From assembly GCA_005776885.1 (NCBI GenBank), contig SXOD01000008.1, forward strand, positions 1-53,083: a DNA stretch of 53,083 nucleotides, in the 5' to 3' direction. Below are positions 1 to 7,632 of this stretch, piece by piece. Every line of letters begins with the position of its first letter. The first letter of the stretch is position 1. The position numbers and the translations under genes were made by a program. The notes under the pieces were generated by a model. It was given only the letters and a program-made list of their open reading frames with translations. It had not been told where the DNA came from and made no database searches. Source of the stretch: Planctomycetia bacterium. GTDB lineage: Bacteria; Planctomycetota; Phycisphaerae; Phycisphaerales; SM1A02.

Positions 1-223
1 CTCCCGTGCCATCGCCATCGCAGTCCGACTGGTCAGCGTTGGCCACCAGCGGGCAGTTGTCGCTGGCGTCGGGGTAGCCGTCGCCGTCGGAGTCCTGGGC
101 GAAGGCGGGCGTCGCGGTGGCCACGAAGGCAAGAGCCGCGAGGGCGGGGGCGAGGGCGAGGGCCGCGGCGGCAAATCGAGCGGGGGCGAGAAACTTCATC
201 ATCCGGTTGGTCTCACACTTCAT
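1..223 (-). CDS. Exported thrombospondin-type-3-like calcium-motif protein (N-terminal part, runs off the window)
   Basis: Only the first 74 residues are in the window; the gene continues past base 1. The first 45 or so residues read as a long signal peptide: a charged start, then an Ala/Leu/Pro-rich stretch ending in PAFAQ. Directly after it comes DSDGDGYPDASDNCP and then DQSDCDGDGTG, the alternating Asp pattern of thrombospondin type 3 calcium-binding repeats, common in planctomycete surface proteins. An alternative ATG lies 7 codons in (MMKFL, base 202), which would give a more usual signal peptide length. No clear Shine-Dalgarno sequence precedes either start. Function beyond secretion and calcium binding cannot be stated. 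Confidence 0.75.
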   Translation of the reverse strand, partial: MKCETNRMMKFLAPARFAAAALALAPALAALAFVATATPAFAQDSDGDGYPDASDNCPLVANADQSDCDGDGTG

Positions 224-370
224 GGCGGGTCCCGTGTTTCAATGATCACCAGCAACCACCAGCCGCCGCGCCGGAAGTGGCCCCGGTGGCTGGTCAAGCC
301 AAGATAGCCCAGATCGCGCCTGAAGCAAGCGGTCTTTGTCGGTGGGCACCGGTTCACGTCGGCTGACCCC

Positions 371-594
371 TTGAAACGGTCGGGATTTGCTGCTTAAGTC
401 ACAAATCCCACCGTTTCAAGGGTGCGGCTCGCGGAGCCGAGCCAATCCCACCGTTTCAAGGCTTCCGGCGCGCGGAGCCGGGCAAATCCCACCGTTTCAA
501 GGGTGCGGCGCGCGGAGCCGGACAAATCCCACCGTTTCAAGGCTTCCGGCGCGCGGAGTCGGACAAATCCCACCGTTTCAAGGCTTCCGGCGCG
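371..594. repeat. Tandem array of about 40 bp units (5 copies) with one inverted copy in front
   Basis: The 18-19 base motif CAAATCCCACCGTTTCAAG starts at 402, 443 (one A shorter), 483, 523 and 564, giving a period of 40-41 bp. Between copies are two alternating fillers: GGTGCGGC-type at 421 and 502, GCTTCCGG-type at 461, 542 and 583. The fillers contain small palindromes (CGGCTCGCGGAGCCG, CGGCGCGCGGAGCCG). At 371-389 a near-exact reverse complement of the motif occurs, with one extra C, so it can pair with the first direct copy in a stem of about 18 bp around a 12-base loop. The array fills most of the 402-bp gap between the genes at 1-223 and 626-1345, both on the minus strand. I see no gene in bases 224-625. 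Confidence 0.9.
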
Positions 595-625
595 TCGCGG
601 CACCGTCACGCACGGGACCACCGCC

Positions 626-1345
626 TCAGCGTGCAAGCACCGCGTCCCGCGCCGCAATCGCAATCGCCACGATGGCGGCACGATCGGCGACGCCAAGGCG
701 CTGTCCAGGGACTGCCGCGCCCGCAAGGTCTCGCTCAAGCGGATCAGTCGCTCGGGATGGCTCACCGGCTCTCCACATGTCGCTGACCCCCTTGGCTCGC
801 GCTTCCTGAAGGGCATCCGCGCCCATCTTGGCCGTCATCTGCTCGGGGAGCATCGGCGTGGCCCAGTAGAGATCCAGCGACGTAAACGCCTGCGCATCGG
901 TCCTCGTGGAACCGGTCGTGGTCGAGTCGGTCTCGAGGTCTTCTGCCCGCGTCGCCTCAAGCCGTGGCACGATGACCGCGACGAAATCGCTTCCCGCCAC
1001 GGGCTCGATCACCTCGCACGGCATGTCGCCCGCCATGAGCACCGGGCACGCCACCTGTCGCGGGAACGCCAGCGCCGCATCGGCCTTGAGGACGATGATG
1101 AAACCCCGTTGGACGGTCGGATGGTCCGAGCGGAAGTCGCTGGCCCAGGGCTCCCCCACTTCGAACGCCCGAGCCCACAGGACCTCTCCCGCAGCTGCGG
1201 GTGTGGTGGGAATGGCCGGGATGCCCGAGCCCTCCTCGTGCGCTGCCGCTTCCGCATTCTGTCCCGCCGCGACAACCTGCTCAGCCGCGTCTGGCATTGG
1301 CAACACGGCGAGCGCGACAATCGAAATGGCGATGGTGTGCATCAT
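626..1345 (-). CDS. Exported protein of unknown function
   Basis: A 239-residue protein with an N-terminal hydrophobic segment (MMHTIAISIVALAVLP) that reads as a signal peptide, then an Ala/Glu-rich linker and a soluble region. I recognise no family. Met1 or Met2 could be the start; both lie within 7 bases of the stop codon of the upstream hydrolase gene (1349-3514), so the two are almost certainly one transcript. The C-terminal 40 residues are Ala/Arg rich. The stop codon is followed about 30 bases downstream by the 40-bp tandem repeat array. Codon use is like the neighbours. A role alongside the secreted hydrolase is only an inference from the operon. Confidence 0.6.
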   Translation of the reverse strand: MMHTIAISIVALAVLPMPDAAEQVVAAGQNAEAAAHEEGSGIPAIPTTPAAAGEVLWARAFEVGEPWASDFRSDHPTVQRGFIIVLKADAALAFPRQVACPVLMAGDMPCEVIEPVAGSDFVAVIVPRLEATRAEDLETDSTTTGSTRTDAQAFTSLDLYWATPMLPEQMTAKMGADALQEARAKGVSDMWRAGEPSRATDPLERDLAGAAVPGQRLGVADRAAIVAIAIAARDAVLAR

Positions 1346-1348
1346 CGG

Positions 1349-3514
1349 TCAGGGTCTCGTGAAGAGGAGGTCATCGATCTGGAGGCGGCCGACGTTGGCT
1401 CCAAGACTGGGCCCGGCGAGCAGTTCGACGGCGACCAGCGCGGAAAGGTCCAGTGCCGGGTTCTGTTCGGCGAAATCGCTCAAGGGAACCCGGAAGACTT
1501 CCATCTCGGACTGCCAACCCGCGCCGGTGCCGTAACCGGTGCGAAGGTACGGCCGCTGCACGCCTTCGCCATACGCGGCGATGGAGAGAGTCGACGACTG
1601 TCCGTTGGCATCGACCAACCTGAACGCTGCGTTGCACGGTCCCGCCAGCGTCACCGTGTAGGTGTGGCGGGGGCCCTGTCCCAGGCGGACCGAGAGGTGC
1701 GACTGGCCAGACTGGTCGGCGAGCGCGGGAAGCAACTCCCAGTGGATCAGGGCGTCGTCGGCCCACGAGAACACGCCGGCTCGCTGCGTGTCCGTCGTGC
1801 GGCCGCGGACTTGCCCGTTGAAGGCGTCGGAACTCACCCAGGTGAACGCCGTGTTCGCGTCCTGCAGGATTCCCTCGCCCAGGTAGGTGTTCACGACACT
1901 CACGGCGCCGCCGCTGCTCGACTGGGTCGTCGCGGTGTTGGTCTGGAAGTCCTCGACGACCTGGTCGGCCGCACCACTGGGGTCAAACTCGCGCACGATC
2001 GTGGTCGTGGCCGCGAACTGCGGGATCTTGAGGCTCTGGTCCTGCCGCCAGAGGAACTCATCCGCGCCAAGATCCCCACGCAGTCGGGACTGCAGGGCCG
2101 CGAGGATCTGCGCCCTCTGGACCTCTTGGGCCTCGGTCCGACCGACGGCTGTCCCCGATGGCCCCGCAAAGTCTTCAAAGCCGCAGCAGTTGAAGTCGTT
2201 GTGGTCCGCACCGTGGATGTAGGTGGAGCAGCGCCAGCCCGTCGCCCGCTCGTAGAGGTTGAAGGAGTCCGCGATGTCGTTGTCCGGGCATCCGCAGACA
2301 TCGCCGTCGGCGGCACCATAGAGAAGCATGTACGGGACGCCGTGTGGGTTGGCGCTGGCGCTCCCCAGGAAGTCGGTGGGTGCGATGGAGATCACGACGC
2401 CGATGTCGTCGGCACCGTAGTTGGTCGGCGTGTAGGTGCCATCGACGATGCGGTCGTAGGCGCGCGCCACCCCCTCGCCGCCGCGGCTGTGGCCGATCCA
2501 GCCAATGCGGCTGGGGTCGATCCGGTTCGCGATGGCTCCGCCAGCCACCGTGTTCATCTGCGAGATGATCGCGGCGGTGTGCTGGAGCGTCGTGGTGCTG
2601 GCCGTCTCGATCCCCGGCACCGTGTTGTTCTGGTGCGAAATGACGATGTATCCCCAGCTGGCCAAGTGCGTGCCGAGGAAGTCGTACCAGCTGTACTGGT
2701 GGCCATTGCCATGCGAAATGACGATGAGCGGCTGCGGCGCCAGCGACTGGATGCTGGTCGGGTAGTAGAGTCGCGACGTCGTGAAGCCGCTCGTGGCACC
2801 CGATGCCGTGTAGCTGGAAAGGGTCGTCGTGGCGTATGGACCGGCCAGCACCGGATTGCGGGAAACGAACATGCCAGGTCGATCCAGCCCGTCCACGAGG
2901 TCGCCATCGGAGAGCGTGCCGCTGCCGTCGACATCAAGGACAAGGTCAAGCCCCAGCCCAAGCATGAGGTTGCCGCCCGCGGCGACGTCCAACAAGCCCA
3001 CATCACGCACCTCGTTGATGTTGGCGGCCCGGCCACCCTGGTTCACGTTCCACACTTGGGGATTCCCGCGAACGTCTTGCAGTGGCGTCCCCGGTTTCCA
3101 GTCATCCCCGTTTCGGTCAGCCACCACGAACAGCGGCATGGGCCATGTAGAGCCTTCCGGAAGGCCGTCGGAATCGACTGCCGCCATCGCAGGCTGTGAC
3201 TGGAGGGTCACGTCCACGGGCGAAAACCAGGGCGCCGCCAGCAGGGTCGTTCCCGCCAGTTCATAGGGCAGCACTCCCTTGGAGGGGCACCGACTGCCCC
3301 ACTGGCTGAGGAGCCCAGTCAGGTCTTCTCCATCCGTGAGGCCATCACCTGTCAGATCCCCCGCCGGAGTCCCCCACCCCGCCAGCAGCAGGGCCAAGTC
3401 TCCACCCCCCACCAGCCCGTCTCCATCCAAGTCTGGCGGGCAGGCCGCAGTGGCGATTCCAGCTGAGAAGAAACCAACCGCGATTGCGGCCTGCGTACAC
3501 GCTCTCCGTTTCAT
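1349..3514 (-). CDS. Secreted alpha/beta hydrolase with N-terminal dockerin-type repeat
   Basis: 721 residues. Residues 1-23 are a signal peptide. Residues 26-72 carry two dockerin-like calcium loops (DLDGDGLVGGGDL and DLTGDGLTDGEDL), each followed by an LLxxWG helix. Another Asp-rich loop lies near 194-206 (DVDGSGTLSDGDL). Residues 260-440 form an alpha/beta hydrolase core: HGNG oxyanion region at 268-271, nucleophile elbow GHSRGG with Ser343, acid candidates in AADGD (402-405) and His in HGADH (434-438). This resembles the PET-hydrolase/chlorophyllase-type branch. The C-terminal 200 residues look like a beta-rich domain, perhaps substrate-binding. The substrate is probably an ester but cannot be read from sequence. 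First gene of an operon with the exported protein at 626-1345. A dockerin at the N-terminus is less usual than at the C-terminus. Confidence 0.85.
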   Translation of the reverse strand: MKRRACTQAAIAVGFFSAGIATAACPPDLDGDGLVGGGDLALLLAGWGTPAGDLTGDGLTDGEDLTGLLSQWGSRCPSKGVLPYELAGTTLLAAPWFSPVDVTLQSQPAMAAVDSDGLPEGSTWPMPLFVVADRNGDDWKPGTPLQDVRGNPQVWNVNQGGRAANINEVRDVGLLDVAAGGNLMLGLGLDLVLDVDGSGTLSDGDLVDGLDRPGMFVSRNPVLAGPYATTTLSSYTASGATSGFTTSRLYYPTSIQSLAPQPLIVISHGNGHQYSWYDFLGTHLASWGYIVISHQNNTVPGIETASTTTLQHTAAIISQMNTVAGGAIANRIDPSRIGWIGHSRGGEGVARAYDRIVDGTYTPTNYGADDIGVVISIAPTDFLGSASANPHGVPYMLLYGAADGDVCGCPDNDIADSFNLYERATGWRCSTYIHGADHNDFNCCGFEDFAGPSGTAVGRTEAQEVQRAQILAALQSRLRGDLGADEFLWRQDQSLKIPQFAATTTIVREFDPSGAADQVVEDFQTNTATTQSSSGGAVSVVNTYLGEGILQDANTAFTWVSSDAFNGQVRGRTTDTQRAGVFSWADDALIHWELLPALADQSGQSHLSVRLGQGPRHTYTVTLAGPCNAAFRLVDANGQSSTLSIAAYGEGVQRPYLRTGYGTGAGWQSEMEVFRVPLSDFAEQNPALDLSALVAVELLAGPSLGANVGRLQIDDLLFTRP

Positions 3515-3567
3515 GGAGTCAGTCTAGCCCAAGGCTGTAGATTCCCAAGTGGACGCAAAACTTTTTC

Positions 3568-3596
3568 TTGTTTTCTGCCGATCCAGTCTCCATACT
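3568..3596 (+). promoter_or_regulatory. Possible sigma-70 promoter of the membrane-protein gene at 3627
   Basis: TTGTTT (3568-3573), 17 bp, then CATACT (3591-3596). Transcription would start near 3603, about 24 bases before ATG 3627. This is one reason for rejecting the upstream GTG at 3549, which would lie ahead of the transcript. Confidence 0.35.
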
Positions 3597-3626
3597 CCAT
3601 CCCAGGATCGAATCTCCGAGCGGAAC

Positions 3627-4322
3627 ATGATTCAAACCAGACTCCAGCCACGATTCAAGTATTGGACGATCGGGTACACGATCCTCTGCCTCGCCTTCGG
3701 CATTTGGGGTGGCTACGACTATTGGGTCGCGATCCCCCGGCAAGAGCAACAGTTTGCGCAGTACCTCGTGGCAGCGGGCATCAGGGACACGCTGGAACTG
3801 GAAGCGGGAAAGCGACTCCTCAACGATGGTGAGCTGCAGGCGTATGAAGCCGCCAAGCAGGTGATCGCCTCCTACGCGGAACCACCCGAACCAGTGGCGG
3901 GGTGGGACAAGCCCCTGCAGCTCTGGGCGTACGTGATTGGTTGCGGCGTCATCGGATTCCCGTGGTGTGCGTGGATGCTCTATTCGACGGGGAGGAAGTC
4001 GTGGTCATTGAATGACGATGGATCGCTGACAACTCCCGAAGGGCTCATCTACGCAAACATGGTTTCTGACATCGACATGTCCCGATGGATGGCCAAGTCC
4101 CTCGCCACGGTCAAGGTGGCCGATGGCCGGGACATTGCGCTGGACGACTACAAGTACAAGAATGTCGATCGCATTGTCGCCGCGCTCGCCGAACGATTCC
4201 ACCCGGGCCAGTGGACGAAGGATGCGCGGCCGGTGAAGGGGGCCGACGACGAGGACGACGACGAGGGCGATGGGGACACGTTGATCGCCGCCGAGTCCGA
4301 TGGCGAGGCGGCCCGGAGCTAG
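3627..4322 (+). CDS. Membrane protein with two transmembrane segments and an acidic tail
   Basis: 231 residues from ATG 3627. A first membrane helix lies near residues 13-35 (TIGYTILCLAFGIWGGYDYW) and a second near 100-120 (LWAYVIGCGVIGFPWCAWML). Between them is a helical region of about 60 residues with several Tyr/Gln/Glu. After the second helix comes a domain of about 75 residues (KSWSLNDDGSLTTPEGL onward) that could be a small PH-like beta domain, then a very acidic tail (DDEDDDEGDGD). I know no named family. The frame is open from GTG 3549, but the ATG follows a plausible promoter and starts a better membrane topology. Confidence 0.7.
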   Translation: MIQTRLQPRFKYWTIGYTILCLAFGIWGGYDYWVAIPRQEQQFAQYLVAAGIRDTLELEAGKRLLNDGELQAYEAAKQVIASYAEPPEPVAGWDKPLQLWAYVIGCGVIGFPWCAWMLYSTGRKSWSLNDDGSLTTPEGLIYANMVSDIDMSRWMAKSLATVKVADGRDIALDDYKYKNVDRIVAALAERFHPGQWTKDARPVKGADDEDDDEGDGDTLIAAESDGEAARS

Positions 4323-4366
4323 CGCCGCCCGGACGCCAGACGGCATGCGGTAGCCTTTGCCGCTCG

Positions 4367-5515
4367 ATGCCACGCACCTTGACTGAGCCGACGTCCTCCA
4401 TCGAGAAGCGCGATCGGTGCGGCGACCTCTCCCACCGCCCCCGCGTCCTGCTTGGAAAGATGGGACTTGATGGCCACGACCGTGGCGTCAAGCTGATCGC
4501 CCGGCTGATGCGGGACAGCGGCATCCACGTGATCTATTCCGGCCTGTGGCAGACTCCCAAGAGCCTGGCTGTCAGCGCTCGCGACGAGGACGTTGACTGC
4601 ATCGCCGTCAGCATGATGAGCAACTCGCACCTGGTCTTGGTCCCGCGGCTCCTTGAAGCGCTTCGCGCCACCGGCCGAGGTGACATTGCCGTCAATGTGG
4701 GTGGGATCATCCCGCGCGAGGATGTCCAGCCGCTGCTGGATTCGGGCGTCCGCGCCATCTTCCACACCGGGACGGGGCTGGACGAGATTGTCGAGAGCGT
4801 TCGCTCGTGCGTCACCGCGTACTCCCCGCTCGGCTGCGCAGCGGACGGGGAATCGGGCGCCCAAGCACGATTGGCCCGGCTCATCAGCCTGGCCCACGCG
4901 GGGTCACTCCCCCCTAGCACGCCGCTCAGGCGCCCGGCACTGGTCGTCGGCATCACGGGGGCTCCCGGGGCCGGCAAGAGCACGCTGGTCGCCGCGCTCG
5001 GCGCCGAGGCGGTCCGTCGAGGTCGCCGGCTGGCGGTGGTGGCGTTTGACCCGATGAGCCCGATCACCTCCGGCGCGCTGCTGGGGGATCGACTTCGTGT
5101 GGACTTCAACGCCATCGGCGACCGATTGTTCTATCGATCGCTTGCGATCGCGGGAGAGGACTATGCCACGCTTCCCACGATTGCCGGCCTCATCGGCGCC
5201 GCGGGATACGACACCCTCCTCGTGGAGACCGTCGGCGCCGGGCAGAACGACTGCGCGATCCGCCAGCAGGTCGATCGGACCGCGGTGGTCGTGGTCCCGG
5301 GCATGGGCGACGCCGTGCAGATGGACAAGGCAGGAATCCTGGAGATCGCGGACCTCTTCGTGGCCAACAAGGCCGACCACGCCGGCGAAGCGCAACTGGT
5401 GAAGGAGCTCCTGGACATTGCCTCGGGGCGCCCGATCCTGGAGACGGTGGCCACCGAGGGGCGCGGAGTCGACTCCCTCTACGACGCCCTGATCGAGCCG
5501 CGCCCCGCGCGCTGA
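4367..5515 (+). CDS. Fusion of cobalamin-binding domain and MeaB/ArgK-type G-protein chaperone
   Basis: 382 residues. Residues 25-150 match the B12-binding domain of methylmalonyl-CoA mutases: the DxHxxG motif is D35-G-H37-D-R-G40 in LLGKMGLDGHDRG, and a VGG motif is at 111-113. Residues 165-382 match MeaB/ArgK (the ATPase/GTPase that loads and protects B12 in mutases): P-loop GAPGAGKS at 198-205, ETVGAGQND at 287-295 and base-specificity motif NKAD at 334-337. The acyl-CoA mutase catalytic barrel is absent and no mutase gene is in the window. In IcmF the same two modules precede a mutase domain; here they stand alone. Start ATG 4367 is chosen because the B12 domain begins shortly after; the frame is open further upstream but antisense-like there. 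UPF0316 follows 9 bp later. Confidence 0.88.
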   Translation: MPRTLTEPTSSIEKRDRCGDLSHRPRVLLGKMGLDGHDRGVKLIARLMRDSGIHVIYSGLWQTPKSLAVSARDEDVDCIAVSMMSNSHLVLVPRLLEALRATGRGDIAVNVGGIIPREDVQPLLDSGVRAIFHTGTGLDEIVESVRSCVTAYSPLGCAADGESGAQARLARLISLAHAGSLPPSTPLRRPALVVGITGAPGAGKSTLVAALGAEAVRRGRRLAVVAFDPMSPITSGALLGDRLRVDFNAIGDRLFYRSLAIAGEDYATLPTIAGLIGAAGYDTLLVETVGAGQNDCAIRQQVDRTAVVVVPGMGDAVQMDKAGILEIADLFVANKADHAGEAQLVKELLDIASGRPILETVATEGRGVDSLYDALIEPRPAR

Positions 5516-5524
5516 GCCACCCCC

Positions 5525-6022
5525 GTGGAAATCGCGCTCACATGCCTTGGCATCGTCCTCGCCCGCATCGCGGACGTCGCGCTTGGCACCGTGCGCACCA
5601 TCTTCGTCTTCCAAGGGCGAAAGTGGTCTTCGTTCCTGCTCGGCTTCTTCGAGGTCCTGATCTGGGTCGTGGTCGTCTCACGCGTGATCGCCACGGTGCC
5701 GGAGAATCCGTGGTACGCCGTGGCCTACGCCGGCGGCTTTGCGCTGGGCAACTTCGTGGGGATCGCGATCGAGGGACGCATCGCCTTCGGACGGCAGGTC
5801 CTCCGCATCTTCACGCGCGAAGGCGACCGGATGGCCGACCACTTCCGGGACCATGGACATCGCGTGACGATCATCGATGGCCGGGGCCGCGACGGTCCCG
5901 TGCAGATCCTCTTTGTCGAGGTCGCTCGACGGCAGACATTGGGGACGCTGAAGGTCGCGCGCGAGCTGGACCCGCGCTGCTACTACGTCGTCGATGACAT
6001 CCGCAGCGCTTCGGGCAAGTGA
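5525..6022 (+). CDS. UPF0316 family membrane protein (DUF2179/DUF5698)
   Basis: 165 residues from a GTG 9 bases after the B12/MeaB stop. Three hydrophobic segments fill residues 1-80 (MEIALTCLGIVLARIADVAL; SFLLGFFEVLIWVVVVSRVI; WYAVAYAGGFALGNFVGIAI), matching the conserved N-terminal membrane domain of UPF0316. Residues 90-165 form the cytosolic DUF2179-type domain, with the usual GRGRDGPVQILFVEVAR pattern followed by a basic/hydrophobic strand. The biochemical role of the family is unknown. Length is close to the family's usual size of about 170-190. Confidence 0.9.
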   Translation: MEIALTCLGIVLARIADVALGTVRTIFVFQGRKWSSFLLGFFEVLIWVVVVSRVIATVPENPWYAVAYAGGFALGNFVGIAIEGRIAFGRQVLRIFTREGDRMADHFRDHGHRVTIIDGRGRDGPVQILFVEVARRQTLGTLKVARELDPRCYYVVDDIRSASGK

Positions 6023-6079
6023 AGCTGGCTCGCAGGCGGGAATCTTGGGGGAAAGTCGCCGCCGGGCCACGGCTATCAT

Positions 6080-6090
6080 CCCCCCCCCCC
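6080..6090. repeat. Run of eleven C bases directly before the MmgE/PrpD start codon
   Basis: C11 occupies 6080-6090 and the ATG follows at 6091. TATCAT, a good -10 match, lies at 6074-6079, so transcription would start inside the tract. No Shine-Dalgarno sequence fits between them. Confidence 0.9.
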
Positions 6091-7632
6091 ATGAGCAGCA
6101 CCACCCTCGCCCGGAACACGAACCAGGCGCTTGGCATCGGCCAGTTTGCGATCGACTTCATGCGCAGCGGCGCACCCGGCGAAGCCGTGCAAGAACGCAC
6201 CAAGCTGTTCCACGCGGATGCCGTGCTGTGCGGGCTGTCCGCGCTGGCGATGGGCACCAACGCTCCCCGGTTGCTGCGGAGCGAGGCGCTCCAGTATCCG
6301 CTCAAGGGCTCGGGATCGACCGTCTTCGGCAGCCGCCGGCGCGTCCAGCCGGAGAAGGCCGTCGTCGCCAACGCCAGCGCCGTCCGCGAGTGGGATTCCA
6401 ACGGCACCAACTTTGGCTATTGCCCTGGGCGTGGCCACACGGCGGGCGAGTTCGGCCACAATGACTTCTACCCCGTCGCCATCGCAGCCTGCCAGGCGGC
6501 GAAGAAGGACGGCGAGACGGCGTTGCGGGCGATGATCCTGATCGACGAGATCCGCGGCCGCTTGGCCGAGGTCTTCAGCCTGAAGACCTACAAGATCGAC
6601 CATGTCGTGCATGGCGCGATCGGCAGCGCTGCGGCCTACGGCGCGGTCATGGGTGCCACGGCCGAGCAGATCGAGAGCGCCATCGGCATGGTGGTGGCCC
6701 ACACGATTCCGTGGCGCGCCATCCGGGCCGGCAAGCAACTGTCCGATTCGAAGGGTGCCAGCGCCGCCATCAGTTCCGAGGCCGCGGTCCTCTTCACGCG
6801 CCGTTCGATGGAGGGCTTCCTCGGGCCGCGCGACATCTTCCGGAATCCGGAGAGCATGTTCCGGCAGTTCGAGCCGACCAAGGGCGACAGCCCGTTCGAC
6901 CTCGTGCTCACGCAGTCGGGCGACGACTTCGCCGTCATGGGCATGCATTTCAAGCTGGGCCTCTACGAGCACCAGAGTGCCGGCGCCTTGCAGGGCCTGG
7001 TCGACCTGCTGCGCGCGCATCCCGAGGCGCTGGCCTCCGGCGACGCCATCAAGGCCATCAAGATCGTGGCGTACGAACCGGCGTTCGGCATCATCGGCGA
7101 TCCGGCGAAGCGCGACCCCCGCACGCGCCAGAGCGCCGATCACTCCATGGTCTACATCGTGAGCACCTTGCTCCGGAAGGCCTTGGAGGCGAATGCGGCA
7201 GCCGGGGGCACCGCCATCGGTGGGTCCAACGACGACTGGTGGTGCCACCTCATGCTCGGGCCGCACGACTACGCGCCCGACGCCATCGCCAACCCGCTGA
7301 CGAGGTCGCTCATGGAGAAGATCTCGTTTGAGCACGGCGGCAAGGAGTACGACGCCAAGTACCCCGACGGCATCCCCACGAGCATTCGGATCACGCTGGC
7401 GAAGGGCACCGTCGTGGACAGCGGGCTGGTCATGTACCCGTCAGGCCACGCGCGCAACACGGAGGCGGACCTCCGCCGGATCCTGGGCTCGAAGTTTGAC
7501 CTGCTTGGCGGACTGGCCTTGGACAACCCGCGACCGCTCGTCAAGCGGCTGATGAAGCTGGAGAAGCTCGGCGGGAAGGACCTGCGAAACCTCTGGGACT
7601 TCACGCTGCTGGATCACGGCCGGTTCGACTGA
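6091..7632 (+). CDS. MmgE/PrpD family protein (2-methylcitrate dehydratase-like)
   Basis: 513 residues. The all-helical MmgE/PrpD fold is recognisable from the N-terminal IGQFAIDF region, the NASAVREWDSNGTNF segment (residues 100-114; family active-site region around D-[FY]-D-D), and HVVHGAIGSAAAYGAVMG and AIRAGKQLSDSKGASAAISS further on. PrpD dehydrates 2-methylcitrate in propionate catabolism. Other members, such as cis-aconitate decarboxylase, act on related tricarboxylates, so the exact substrate is open. The gene sits 1 kb downstream of a B12/MeaB fusion, and both could relate to propionyl/methylmalonyl-CoA metabolism, but no other pathway gene is here. The 3' end overlaps the convergent lipoprotein gene by 19 bp. 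Confidence 0.88.
   Translation: MSSTTLARNTNQALGIGQFAIDFMRSGAPGEAVQERTKLFHADAVLCGLSALAMGTNAPRLLRSEALQYPLKGSGSTVFGSRRRVQPEKAVVANASAVREWDSNGTNFGYCPGRGHTAGEFGHNDFYPVAIAACQAAKKDGETALRAMILIDEIRGRLAEVFSLKTYKIDHVVHGAIGSAAAYGAVMGATAEQIESAIGMVVAHTIPWRAIRAGKQLSDSKGASAAISSEAAVLFTRRSMEGFLGPRDIFRNPESMFRQFEPTKGDSPFDLVLTQSGDDFAVMGMHFKLGLYEHQSAGALQGLVDLLRAHPEALASGDAIKAIKIVAYEPAFGIIGDPAKRDPRTRQSADHSMVYIVSTLLRKALEANAAAGGTAIGGSNDDWWCHLMLGPHDYAPDAIANPLTRSLMEKISFEHGGKEYDAKYPDGIPTSIRITLAKGTVVDSGLVMYPSGHARNTEADLRRILGSKFDLLGGLALDNPRPLVKRLMKLEKLGGKDLRNLWDFTLLDHGRFD

Noticed and set aside
402-582. CRISPR-like array (repeat about 19 bp, spacing about 21 bp)
   Set aside because: The intervening pieces are themselves repeated (two alternating types) and not unique spacers, the period is too short, and no cas gene is near.
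422-3199. Long plus-strand reading frame (925 codons)
   Set aside because: It is antisense to the exported protein and the hydrolase, which have signal peptides and clear domains. Its product is Arg/Gly/Val rich without any domain, as expected from high-GC third-position bias.
3549-3626. GTG at 3549 as start of the membrane protein
   Set aside because: The 26 extra residues precede the likely transcription start and add a Cys/Ser-rich stretch without function. ATG 3627 gives a normal N-terminus before the first membrane helix.
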